Source of the DNA: Pseudomonadota bacterium
Lineage (GTDB): Bacteria > Pseudomonadota > Alphaproteobacteria > GCA-2731375
Length of the DNA: 46,393 bases
Assembly (NCBI GenBank): GCA_027623205.1
Contig: JAQBYC010000029.1
Span: 1-46,393, forward strand
Reading direction: 5' to 3'
The position numbers were made by a program, and so were the translations under genes. Numbering within the stretch: position 1 is the stretch's first letter; every line of letters starts with the position of its first letter. The notes below the pieces were generated by a model. It was not told the origin of the DNA and searched no databases. It saw nothing but the letters and a program-made list of their open reading frames with translations. Shown here piece by piece: positions 34,370-42,461 of this stretch.

Positions 34370-35296
34370 ATGAGCGGAATGGATAAAGACTGCGTTGATC
34401 CGGTCGAACGCTGTGGTTTTGCCGCATTGCTAGGCGCGCCCAACGCCGGCAAATCCACCCTGACCAATGCGCTGGTCGGGAGCAAGGTTTCCATTGTCAC
34501 GCCTAAGGTTCAGACCACCAGGGCGCGGATCACCGCCATTGCCGTCCACGGCAAGACCCAGATTGTTTTCGTGGATACCCCCGGCATTTTCACCAAGACC
34601 AAGCAACGCCTGGAGAAAGCTATGGTAGCGGCGGCCTGGAGCGGGGCCCAGGATGCCGATCTGCGGGTTCTGTTGGTTGATGTGGAGCGCGGTCTGGACG
34701 GCAACACACGGACCATTATCGAAGGTCTGAAAAAGGCCGGCCTGAAAGCGGTTCTGGTGCTCAACAAGATTGATCTGGTGCGGAACGACAGTTTGCTTGC
34801 CATGGCCGAGGACTTGCACAAGGAGGGGATATTCAGCGAGGTCTTCATGCTTTCGGCCCTCAAGGGGGACGGTGTCTCGGACTTGTTGGCGTCGTTGGCG
34901 GGGCAATTGCCGCCGGGACCCTGGCATTATCCGGAGGATCAACTGGCGGATATTCCCGAGCGTCTGTTGGCGGCGGAAATTACCCGGGAGAAAATTTTTC
35001 TTCGTCTGCACCAAGAGCTTCCCTATGCGACGACGGTCGAGACCGAGTCATGGAAAACCCTGCGTGGCGGCGACTTGCGCATCGAGCAGGTCATCTATGT
35101 GCGCCGGGATACGCAAAAAGCTATCGTGTTGGGCAAGGGTGGCCAGCAGATCAAGCAGATCGGGGCCGAGGCGCGGGAGGAGTTGTCGGAGATCTTTGGC
35201 TGCAAGGTGCATCTGTTCCTGTTCGTCAAGGTGCGCGACAATTGGCAGGACGACCCGGAACGCTATCGCGAGATGGGCCTGGATTTTCATCGATAG
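34370..35296 (+). CDS. era: GTPase Era
   Basis: A 308-residue GTPase needed for 16S rRNA maturation and 30S assembly. G1 is GAPNAGKST (22-30), G2 lies in the KVQTTR region, G3 is DTPGIF, and G4 is NKID. The C-terminal KH domain contains KAIVLGKGGQQIKQIG and the closing VKVRDNWQDDPERYREMGLD. In many alphaproteobacteria recO follows era; here an unrelated hypothetical gene follows instead. Confidence 0.97.
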   Translation: MSGMDKDCVDPVERCGFAALLGAPNAGKSTLTNALVGSKVSIVTPKVQTTRARITAIAVHGKTQIVFVDTPGIFTKTKQRLEKAMVAAAWSGAQDADLRVLLVDVERGLDGNTRTIIEGLKKAGLKAVLVLNKIDLVRNDSLLAMAEDLHKEGIFSEVFMLSALKGDGVSDLLASLAGQLPPGPWHYPEDQLADIPERLLAAEITREKIFLRLHQELPYATTVETESWKTLRGGDLRIEQVIYVRRDTQKAIVLGKGGQQIKQIGAEAREELSEIFGCKVHLFLFVKVRDNWQDDPERYREMGLDFHR

Positions 35297-35311
35297 GGAG
35301 ACGCGCGGACC

Positions 35312-36004
35312 GTGAAACGAGAAGGTTCCCAGGGGTTGATGGCCTTTTGGGCCGATATTGACGAGGCTTACACCCTGCGCTTTCAGGAATGGCACAATTG
35401 CGAACATATCCCCGAGCGGATCTCCATTCCCGGCTTCAACGCGGGCCGACGCTACCGGGGGATCGACGCGGCGCCAAATTTCCTGATGTTCTATGAAACC
35501 GATAGTGCCTCTGTGTTCGCCTCGGCGGCCTATATGGCGCGCCTGAACGACCCTACCCCATGGACCCGGGACTCCTTGACCTATTTCCGCAATCCCATGC
35601 GAAATATTTATGGCCTGCGGGCAGAAGCGGGCCGGGTAGCCCCCATGGAGGCCCCTTATATACATCTTTTCCGTTTTAACCTGGATGCAGAGGCGGTACC
35701 CTGGCTCGGCGCGGCATGGCTACCCGCCGTCACCGCCTTGGAAGAAGTTCATCGGGGCCGCATTTTTCAAGTGGATGAAGAAATCTCCTCCATCATGACG
35801 TCTGAACGGCGAATCTATGGCGGCGGGCCAGGGCAACAGGAGTTCCTCGCCATGTTTGAGACCACTCAGCCCCATGCCTCGCAATTGCCCAGCTGGCAGC
35901 GGGCGGAAGCGGCCTGTCCCGATAATGTGAAGCATTTGGCCCGGCGCCGTGATCTCTTCATTGAAAGTTTCTGGCTTGAAATAGCCCTTTATCCCGACGC
36001 CTGA
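35312..36004 (+). CDS. Hypothetical protein, EthD-like ferredoxin-fold candidate
   Basis: A 230-residue protein that I do not assign firmly. The segment EWHNCEHIPERISIPGFN near residue 30 resembles the EthD-type dimeric alpha-beta barrel motif, and GRRYRGI and FLMFYETDS continue in the same style. A second similar half may lie at about 115-225, which would make it a duplicated two-domain protein. No signal peptide or membrane segment is seen. The start is uncertain: GTG 35312 has GGGAG 11 bases away, and ATG 35339 has AGGGG close before it. It follows era by 15 bases and overlaps the convergent hydratase by 16 bases. Confidence 0.7.
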   Translation: MKREGSQGLMAFWADIDEAYTLRFQEWHNCEHIPERISIPGFNAGRRYRGIDAAPNFLMFYETDSASVFASAAYMARLNDPTPWTRDSLTYFRNPMRNIYGLRAEAGRVAPMEAPYIHLFRFNLDAEAVPWLGAAWLPAVTALEEVHRGRIFQVDEEISSIMTSERRIYGGGPGQQEFLAMFETTQPHASQLPSWQRAEAACPDNVKHLARRRDLFIESFWLEIALYPDA

Positions 36005-36855
36005 TCCTCGTCCAACCAGGCGTTAAACCGGGGTTGGCGCCTTTCCACGAATGACGCAACGCCATCGCGGGCGTCTGGATGGTGGTCTACCACGGCGGTT
36101 TTGGCGGCGATCTCGTCGCAGGCCTGCTCGAACGTCAGTTCTGCGGCATTGTAGATCGACCGCTTTAACAGGCGCATGGCGACTTGTGGTCCATCGGCTA
36201 GTTCCCGCGCCAGATCCCCCGCCGCCTGGGCCAGTTGTGCGCCGGGCACGACTTCATGCACCAGGCCCAGTTCCAAAGCCTCGGTTGCGGAGACGATGCG
36301 CTTGCGCAGTAGGAAATCCAGGGTCTTGGCCAGCCCCATATGCTGTACCAGAAGATGCTGGCCGCCCTCGTCGGGCAACAGGGCAAAGCGGAGGGTCGCG
36401 CTGCCAAGGCGGGCATCCTCCGCCGCGATGCGGAAGTCACACGCCAGTGCCAGGGAAAAGCCGGTCTGTATGGCGACGCCATTCAATGCCGCGATGGTTG
36501 GTTTGTCGATGATGCGAAGGGTGCGGTTCAATTCCTGGCTGATCATGCGCAGGCCGTCGTAGGTACCTATGGCGTTGTCATGGCCAGGGGGCATGGGCGG
36601 CACCAGACCCGGTTCCGCTTTCAGCCCTTGGCTATAAGCCTTAAGATCGTCGCCGGCGCAAAAGGCCCGCCCGGTGCCCGTGAAGACGATGACGCGCACG
36701 CCATTGTCCATTTGCGCTTGCATCAGGGTTTCGACCAGGTCGCGTTTCACCGCCGAGGTCATGCCGTTCAGACGCTCGGGCGTATTGAAGGTGATCCAGG
36801 CGATGCCCGGCGCCTCCACGCGTACTTCAAAACCTCTAAATGTTCCCTTTTGCAT
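35989..36855 (-). CDS. Enoyl-CoA hydratase/isomerase family protein lacking both catalytic Glu
   Basis: A 288-residue crotonase-fold protein. The oxyanion segment FCAGDDLKAY is normal, but the first Glu site reads GVAIQTGFSLALACD and the second reads LGSATLRFALLPDEGG, so neither classical glutamate is in place. A different reaction, or a non-catalytic role, is likely. GGGAG six bases before the ATG at 36855 fixes the start; a longer upstream frame covers the repeat-like element and is not coding. It lies downstream of the YejA-like gene, separated by the diverged repeat, on the same strand. Confidence 0.85.
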   Translation of the reverse strand: MQKGTFRGFEVRVEAPGIAWITFNTPERLNGMTSAVKRDLVETLMQAQMDNGVRVIVFTGTGRAFCAGDDLKAYSQGLKAEPGLVPPMPPGHDNAIGTYDGLRMISQELNRTLRIIDKPTIAALNGVAIQTGFSLALACDFRIAAEDARLGSATLRFALLPDEGGQHLLVQHMGLAKTLDFLLRKRIVSATEALELGLVHEVVPGAQLAQAAGDLARELADGPQVAMRLLKRSIYNAAELTFEQACDEIAAKTAVVDHHPDARDGVASFVERRQPRFNAWLDEDQASG

Positions 36856-36882
36856 GGTCATCTCCCAAAGTCCGTTAAACAG

Positions 36883-36985
36883 CCAGAGCGCATTTGCCCC
36901 CAATGAGCTCGAAATATTCAAAACAGCGCAAATGCACCAGTTACCCAAGCCGCGTTCGCGGCTCCAACCAATTGAAAATCGTTCT
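36883..36985 (-). repeat. Probable diverged copy 3 of the structured intergenic repeat
   Basis: Read on the minus strand, the first 57 bases from TAGAACGATTTTCAATTGG match copy 2 at about 41 of 57 positions; the rest is weakly similar. The inner hairpin is GCCGC-GAAC-GCGGC, so one T-A pair of the other copies has become C-G with both partners changed. As in copy 2, the element starts in the stop codon of the preceding gene (YejA-like, TAG at 36984-36986). The AAGGAG-ATG part is not conserved. Confidence 0.5.
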
Positions 36986-38801
36986 AGTTGCGCTGTTGAT
37001 CGATTATACCGGCCTTGGCCGGATCCTCCCACCAGGTTTCCAGGCGATAGCCATAAAGCGGCGTTAGGGCGGGACGGCCAAAGCGGTCCCACAGGGCGAT
37101 CCGGTCTGACTTCAGGTGGAACAGGGGAATGACATAGTGCCCCCATTGCAGCACCCGGTCCATCGCACGAACGGCGGCGACCAGACTGGCGCGGTCTGGT
37201 GCGTCCGAAATCTTTTGCACTAAACTGTCGATGGCGGGCACCTGGATGCCGGGATAGTTGCGGCTGCCATCTCGCTTGGCGGCGTCCGCACCCCAATAAA
37301 ACGCCTGCTCGTTACCTGGCGAAAGGGAGGGGTCCCACAAATAGATCATGGCGTCGAAATCATAGGTATTGGCGCGTTGCTGATATTGTGGCGTATCCAC
37401 TGTGCGGACGGCGACCTCGATACCCAGTTTGGCCAGATTTCGGGCCAGGTGCAGAGCCAGTTTTTCGTTACTGCGGCGCAGCAGCATGATTTCAAAGCGA
37501 AACGGCTTGCCGCCGTTGTCATGCACCAAATGCAGATTTTTAACATGCCAGCCGGCCTGGGCCAGCAGCTTGCGCGCCGTGTGCAGATTGCCCCGCAGCC
37601 GGCCGCTGCCGTCCGTTGCGGGCGGGGTATAGGCCTGGGTGAAGACTTCCTTCGGCAGGCTGTCACGGTAGGGCGCCAGCAAAGCGAGTTCGGCGCTCGA
37701 AGGGGGCCCCGTGGCGGCCAATTCCGAATTTTCGAAATAGCTGCGGGTACGGTGATAGGCATCGTGATAAAGGGTTTTATTCAGCCATTCGAAATCGAAG
37801 GCATAGGCCAGGGCAGCGCGAACTTTTGCCTCGTGAAACACTGTGCGCCTGGTATTCAGGGCGATGGCATGCATGCCAGCCGGCCGGCCATGACTGAATT
37901 CCAGCAGGCGGACCGCCCCATTGTTTCTTGCCGGGAAATCATAGGATTTGGCCCAGAGTTTTGGATCGGATTCCGCCCGCAGGTCGACCTTGCCCGCCTT
38001 GAAGGCCTCCAGCGCGGCGCTGTCATCGCGGTAATAGTCGTAGCGGACAATATCGAAATTGTACTGGCCTTTTTGCGCGGGCAGGTTTTCCGCCCAATGA
38101 TCCTTGATGCGCCGGTATTGGATCGAGCGGCCGGGATCAACAATATCCATGATATAGGGACCGCTGCCCAGCACGGGGGCCAGGGAAACACGATCGAACT
38201 CCCGGCTTTGGAACCAGGCCCGCGAGAGAATTGGCATCAGGCCCATGATCAGTGGCAGTTCCCGGTTGCGGTTATCCTTGAAGCGAAATGTTACGGTGCG
38301 GGGGGCGGGTCGTTCGATTGCGGCGACTTGAGCATAGTAAAAACGGTGGTTGGGCCGGCCCTTGGCGCGCAGGATCTCGTGGGAAAAGATCACATCTTCG
38401 ACGGTGATTTCACTGCCGTCGTGAAAGCGGGCGCCGGGGCGCAGGCGAAAGGTCACCGAGCCCCGGTCGGGCGGCGTGGCAATGTCCTCGGCGATCAGGG
38501 CATAAAGCGTGAAGGGTTCGTCATAGCCGCGGGCCAGCAGGCTTTGATGGCTCAGCTGCCGACCGTCAACGCGGGCGCCGCGAACAATGAAATGCTGTAG
38601 AGAATCGAAACTGCCAACGCGTCCCAAAACCAGACGTCCACCCTTGGGCGCCGTTGGGTTGACGTAGCGGAAATGACCTTCGTCGGGGCTATATTTCGGC
38701 GTGCCGTGCATGGCAATGGCGGGCGCCGCCGTCGCGCCGCCGCAACTCAAGCCGATCGAGGCTGCCAACGAAAGCATCAGCGTTGTACAGAAATATTTCA
38801 T
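36984..38801 (-). CDS. Extracellular solute-binding protein family 5 (YejA-like)
   Basis: A 605-residue periplasmic binding protein of the oligopeptide/microcin C type. MKYFCTTLMLSLAASIG is the signal peptide. YejA-like features are HGTPKYSPDEGHFRYVNPTAPKGG, TFRLRPGARFHDG and VEDVIFSHE. Proteins of this subgroup bind peptides or antibiotic-like compounds for ABC import. No permease or ATPase gene lies next to it, so it is an orphan here. Its start overlaps the stop of the MFS gene as TGATG, so both are co-translated. Its stop lies in the diverged repeat. Confidence 0.9.
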   Translation of the reverse strand: MKYFCTTLMLSLAASIGLSCGGATAAPAIAMHGTPKYSPDEGHFRYVNPTAPKGGRLVLGRVGSFDSLQHFIVRGARVDGRQLSHQSLLARGYDEPFTLYALIAEDIATPPDRGSVTFRLRPGARFHDGSEITVEDVIFSHEILRAKGRPNHRFYYAQVAAIERPAPRTVTFRFKDNRNRELPLIMGLMPILSRAWFQSREFDRVSLAPVLGSGPYIMDIVDPGRSIQYRRIKDHWAENLPAQKGQYNFDIVRYDYYRDDSAALEAFKAGKVDLRAESDPKLWAKSYDFPARNNGAVRLLEFSHGRPAGMHAIALNTRRTVFHEAKVRAALAYAFDFEWLNKTLYHDAYHRTRSYFENSELAATGPPSSAELALLAPYRDSLPKEVFTQAYTPPATDGSGRLRGNLHTARKLLAQAGWHVKNLHLVHDNGGKPFRFEIMLLRRSNEKLALHLARNLAKLGIEVAVRTVDTPQYQQRANTYDFDAMIYLWDPSLSPGNEQAFYWGADAAKRDGSRNYPGIQVPAIDSLVQKISDAPDRASLVAAVRAMDRVLQWGHYVIPLFHLKSDRIALWDRFGRPALTPLYGYRLETWWEDPAKAGIIDQQRN

Positions 38802-39967
38802 CAATTTTGCCGCCGTTGAAATCGCAAAGACATCCAGGCCGCTGAAGCGACGACCGGCAGCATGATAAATCCACCCATCAACATGGGCCAGTTCGGCCCC
38901 AAGTGAGTGAACAGCAGACCGGCCAAGGGGGGGCTGGTGATCCGGCCAATGGTTACCAGGCCGTTGGCGGCACCCATAACCGTGCCCTGATGCGCCGCCT
39001 CAGTCCGCTGCGAAATCATCGCCGTCAGTGTGGGGTGGCAGAAGGATGTCCCCATGCAGAGCAACAATGTGTCGCCGGCAAAGGTCATGATGCCATTGAC
39101 CCAAGGCACCAGGAACAGGCCCGTGCTAAGCGCCGAAGCGCCGAGCAACAGAACCCTTGGCCCGCCAATTTTCCGGGTTAACGGGCCCACGAGAACGCCC
39201 TGCAGGAATGCCACCAGGATGCCAATATAGACGTAGCCAAAACTAACCTGACGGGCGCTCCAGCCCAGCCGGGCCTGACACCAAAGCGGGAACAGGACCA
39301 TCAGGGCGGTAAAGGCGAAGCCGACCAGAAAATTCAAACCGATGATGGCTGGTATACCGTTGTTGCCGACGGCTGTCCGCAGTTGCCTGAAATTTACCGA
39401 GCCGGGCCTTCTCTTCTTGTGTTGGGGCGGTTCACTGAGCAGGAACAGGCCAAGCAGCACGGCGGCGGCGGAAATGCCGGCGGCAACCAGACAGGGCAGT
39501 GAGAAATCCGCCGCGCCGGGTTGTACGCCGATCAATAGTCCGCCCAGCGCCGGGCCAACCACGAAGCCAAGGCCAAAGGCGGCGCCCAGCCGTCCCATGG
39601 CGCCGGCCCGGTCGTCTGCCTTGGAGATGTCCGCCATATAAGCCTGGGCCACAGCTATATTACCCGCCATGGCGCCGCTTAGCGCACGGGCCACGAACAG
39701 GCCAGCCAGACTGCTGGCAAGACCGAACCAGAGATAGGCCAGGGCACCCCCCGTGAGGGTCAGCAGCAGGATTGTTTTGCGTCCATAACGGTCGCTCAGG
39801 CGGCCCCAGAGCGGAGAGGAAATGATTTGCACCGCGGAATAGACCGCCACCAGCAGGGTGATCTGCACCGGCGTGGCGTCGAAGGCCTGCGCATACAACG
39901 GCAGGATTGGCAGGATGATGCCAAAGCCGACGAGATCGATGAAAACCGTCAACAACAAGACAAACAT
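38801..39967 (-). CDS. MFS transporter, TetA-like drug efflux family
   Basis: A 388-residue twelve-segment major facilitator. The loop 2-3 motif A is GRLSDRYGRKTIL; the first segment begins LLTVFIDLVGFGIILPILPL, as in TetA-type tetracycline and other antiporters. Segment 5 has the GPALGGLL part of motif C. It is likely a proton-driven exporter in the inner membrane. It is coupled to a YejA-like peptide-binding protein, an unusual pair that joins an exporter with an import-type receptor. The substrate is unknown. Confidence 0.9.
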   Translation of the reverse strand: MFVLLLTVFIDLVGFGIILPILPLYAQAFDATPVQITLLVAVYSAVQIISSPLWGRLSDRYGRKTILLLTLTGGALAYLWFGLASSLAGLFVARALSGAMAGNIAVAQAYMADISKADDRAGAMGRLGAAFGLGFVVGPALGGLLIGVQPGAADFSLPCLVAAGISAAAVLLGLFLLSEPPQHKKRRPGSVNFRQLRTAVGNNGIPAIIGLNFLVGFAFTALMVLFPLWCQARLGWSARQVSFGYVYIGILVAFLQGVLVGPLTRKIGGPRVLLLGASALSTGLFLVPWVNGIMTFAGDTLLLCMGTSFCHPTLTAMISQRTEAAHQGTVMGAANGLVTIGRITSPPLAGLLFTHLGPNWPMLMGGFIMLPVVASAAWMSLRFQRRQN

Positions 39968-39996
39968 GGCGGCGCGCCTTGCGGGCCGACCTTGCT

Positions 39997-41136
39997 TTAG
40001 CTGTTGCCGCGCGCCGCCACCGGCCAGATATCCACCAGAATGTCGCCCCGTACCACGTGGTAGAAATTGTATAGATTGACGTTAGGGTCGCAATGCGGCG
40101 TCACGCACTCCACCTTCGCGCCCAAGCGCAGGCTGTCAGAGGCATTGGCGAAGTCTATAGCGCCATGTTCATCTCCCATATAGCGATAGCTGGCCCCGGC
40201 GGGCGCACCGCGGGCAATGATGGGGAAGGGGCCGTCGGTGGCGAAGGATTTCAAACCGGCATCGGTAACGGCATAGGCCGGATGATTGATGTTGACCACG
40301 CTGGTCTGGACGAAAAGCGCGGTACCGTAGGGCTGCGCGCCCGTGACGGTTTGCTGGACGCTGAGATATTGCACATCCATGAACAGATAGGAGCCGACTT
40401 GAAATTCGCCGAACGCGCCATATTCGGCATCCATTCGATGGGTCCCGGTACCGCCGCCGGTGACAACGGCAGGCGGCAGGTTGGCCTTGATCAAGGCGTC
40501 AACCATACCCTTTAGGTCATTGGTATTGCCATCAAGGCGCCGGCGCCGTTCACTGTGATCATCTACATGCTGTAAATGCCCCATATAGCCTTGCACGCCG
40601 GCGTATTTCAGGGACGGATGGGCTGAAATCTGACCGGCCAGCGCTATGGCGGTCTGCGCCGATGGAGTGCCGGTACGTCCCAAACCGACGTCCAGATCGA
40701 CAAATACCTCCAATTCAACGCCGAGCCCGGCCGCCGCGGCGCCATAGGCCGCCACCAGTTCGGAGTGATCGGCGACCACTGCGATATCCGCGCCGTCTTT
40801 GATCAGTTGAGCCACCAATGGCGCTTTTCCAGGGGCCAGGGGCGTGGTGATCAAAAGGCCGGGAATATTGTGGGCCGCCATGACCTGGGCTTCCCGCAAC
40901 GAAGCGCAACAGAGACCCACCGCACCGGCCGCAATCTGTCGTCGCGCGATATCGGGCGACTTGTGGGACTTGCCGTGCGGCCGCAGGGCGAATTGGCCCT
41001 GTTTCGCCCAGTCCGCCATGGCCTTGATGTTAGTCTCCAATACGTCAAGGTCCAGGATCAATACCGGCGTCAGCAAATCCCAACGGGATCCGGGTTGGCC
41101 GACCAGTTTTCTGTTAAGCGAATCGGATTGAGGCAA
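39997..41136 (-). CDS. DSD1-family PLP enzyme (D-threonine aldolase / 3-hydroxy-D-aspartate aldolase-like)
   Basis: A 379-residue fold type III PLP enzyme. The cofactor Lys lies in RPHGKSHKSP (K56 or K59), the barrel carries VDLDVGLGRTG, and VTGGGTGTH follows. The C-terminal CVTPHCDPNVNLY supplies the His and Cys/Asp ligands of the metal site of this family. Members split D-threonine, 3-hydroxy-aspartate or deaminate D-serine. The lone start is ATG 41136; no ribosome binding site is clear. It lies beside a CoA-transferase on the same strand and 29 bases upstream of the MFS gene, with which it may form an operon. Confidence 0.87.
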   Translation of the reverse strand: MPQSDSLNRKLVGQPGSRWDLLTPVLILDLDVLETNIKAMADWAKQGQFALRPHGKSHKSPDIARRQIAAGAVGLCCASLREAQVMAAHNIPGLLITTPLAPGKAPLVAQLIKDGADIAVVADHSELVAAYGAAAAGLGVELEVFVDLDVGLGRTGTPSAQTAIALAGQISAHPSLKYAGVQGYMGHLQHVDDHSERRRRLDGNTNDLKGMVDALIKANLPPAVVTGGGTGTHRMDAEYGAFGEFQVGSYLFMDVQYLSVQQTVTGAQPYGTALFVQTSVVNINHPAYAVTDAGLKSFATDGPFPIIARGAPAGASYRYMGDEHGAIDFANASDSLRLGAKVECVTPHCDPNVNLYNFYHVVRGDILVDIWPVAARGNS

Positions 41137-41186
41137 TGCCGTCTCCTGCTAAAATTTGCATTGGTGTTCGAAGGCCTGGCGCCACA

Positions 41187-42398
41187 TTAGGCGAGCCTAT
41201 CATCGGTTACCAGAACTCCCGCTTGTTCCAGTACCGTCAACTGCTCGCTCGTCATGCCGATGTGGTCGCTCAGAACCTCGCGATTATGTTCGCCCAACAT
41301 CGGTGCCGTGCTGGGCGGTGGGGGTAGGCCAGCGGAAAACCGCAGCGGATTGGCCGGGACCTGGAAGCGTCCCAGGACCGGGTGATCCAGGGCGCGTACC
41401 GTGCCACGTTCCAACAGGTGGGGATGGCGCATGGCCTCGGCCACGGTCAGGACCGGGGCCACGGGCACCCGCGCGGCTTCCAGTTTAGATAGCGCGGTCT
41501 TGGTGTCTGGCTGGGCTTGCAGCCAATTTTCGATAATTGATGTCAGCGCCACGATATTGTCCAGACGAGCCTGCATATCGGCAAAGCGGGGATCGCGGAT
41601 CAATTCCGGGCGCGCCATGGCCAGGCAAATCTTGGGCCATTGATGTTCAAGAGTGACGATCACAACAAAGCCCTGTGGTGCCCGAAAAATCCCGAGGGGC
41701 GCTGCATTGTAATGGTGAGAGCCGTTGCGCGTGGGCTCGGGTCCGCCCAGCGAGGCCACTTCGACATTCATCTCATGGCAGAAAAAATAGTAATCCAGCA
41801 ACGAGATATCCAGAAATTGCCCCTGCCGATCATTCCGTTCGCGCCAAAACAGGGCGCCATTAATGGCAGCCAGGGCGGTTATGCCGGTGCCAACATCGCC
41901 CATCACCAGGCCCACCAAAGCAGGCGGGGCATCCGGCTCTCCAATCATGGAGGTGACTCCGGCATAGGCTTGGGCAATAAAGTCATAGCCGGGCAGGGCG
42001 CTGAGCGGTCCCGTTTGGCCGAAGGCCGAGATCGAACACATGATCAGTTTCGGATTAAGCGCATGCACCACCTCCCAGCCAAGGCCAAGACGTTCAATGG
42101 CACCCGGCGAGAAATTTTCGACCAGGACGTCTGCTTTGGCGATCAAGGCTTTCAGCAGTTCCAAGCCAGCGGGCTGACGAGGGTCGATACAGATGCCCTT
42201 TTTACCTTGGTTATGTTGAATGAAATAGGCACTGTAGCCATCGCGGGCTGTGGGCAACAGGCGGGATGGATCACCGGCGGGCGCTAATTCTACTTTGATG
42301 ACTTCGGCGCCCAATTCCGCCATCAGACGGGTGCAGGCGGGACCGGCGACAATCTGGCTGAAATCCACAACGACAATGCCACCTAAAATATGCTGCAT
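41187..42398 (-). CDS. CaiB/BaiF family (class III) CoA-transferase, second copy
   Basis: A 403-residue family III CoA-transferase. The N-terminus GGIVVVDFSQIVAGPACTRL, the segment LGAEVIKVE, and NQGKKGICIDPRQPAG are typical. The catalytic Asp is probably the one in GLVMGDVGTGI near residue 165. AGGGAG lies just before the ATG at 42398. It is divergent from the enolase-superfamily gene at 42462 with 63 bases between the start codons, so shared control is likely. It is clearly a paralogue of the gene at 8809, which also neighbours an enolase-superfamily dehydratase. Confidence 0.9.
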   Translation of the reverse strand: MQHILGGIVVVDFSQIVAGPACTRLMAELGAEVIKVELAPAGDPSRLLPTARDGYSAYFIQHNQGKKGICIDPRQPAGLELLKALIAKADVLVENFSPGAIERLGLGWEVVHALNPKLIMCSISAFGQTGPLSALPGYDFIAQAYAGVTSMIGEPDAPPALVGLVMGDVGTGITALAAINGALFWRERNDRQGQFLDISLLDYYFFCHEMNVEVASLGGPEPTRNGSHHYNAAPLGIFRAPQGFVVIVTLEHQWPKICLAMARPELIRDPRFADMQARLDNIVALTSIIENWLQAQPDTKTALSKLEAARVPVAPVLTVAEAMRHPHLLERGTVRALDHPVLGRFQVPANPLRFSAGLPPPPSTAPMLGEHNREVLSDHIGMTSEQLTVLEQAGVLVTDDRLA

Positions 42399-42461
42399 GA
42401 TCTCCCTGACGCCTTGCCGTGCTACGCGGTACGGCAATCATTGTACGAGGAATAAACAAAG

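Noticed and set aside
36856-37296. An N-terminal extension of the hydratase frame upstream of 36855
   Set aside because: It runs through the diverged repeat and into the YejA-like gene on the same strand in another frame; the ATG at 36855 has a good ribosome binding site.
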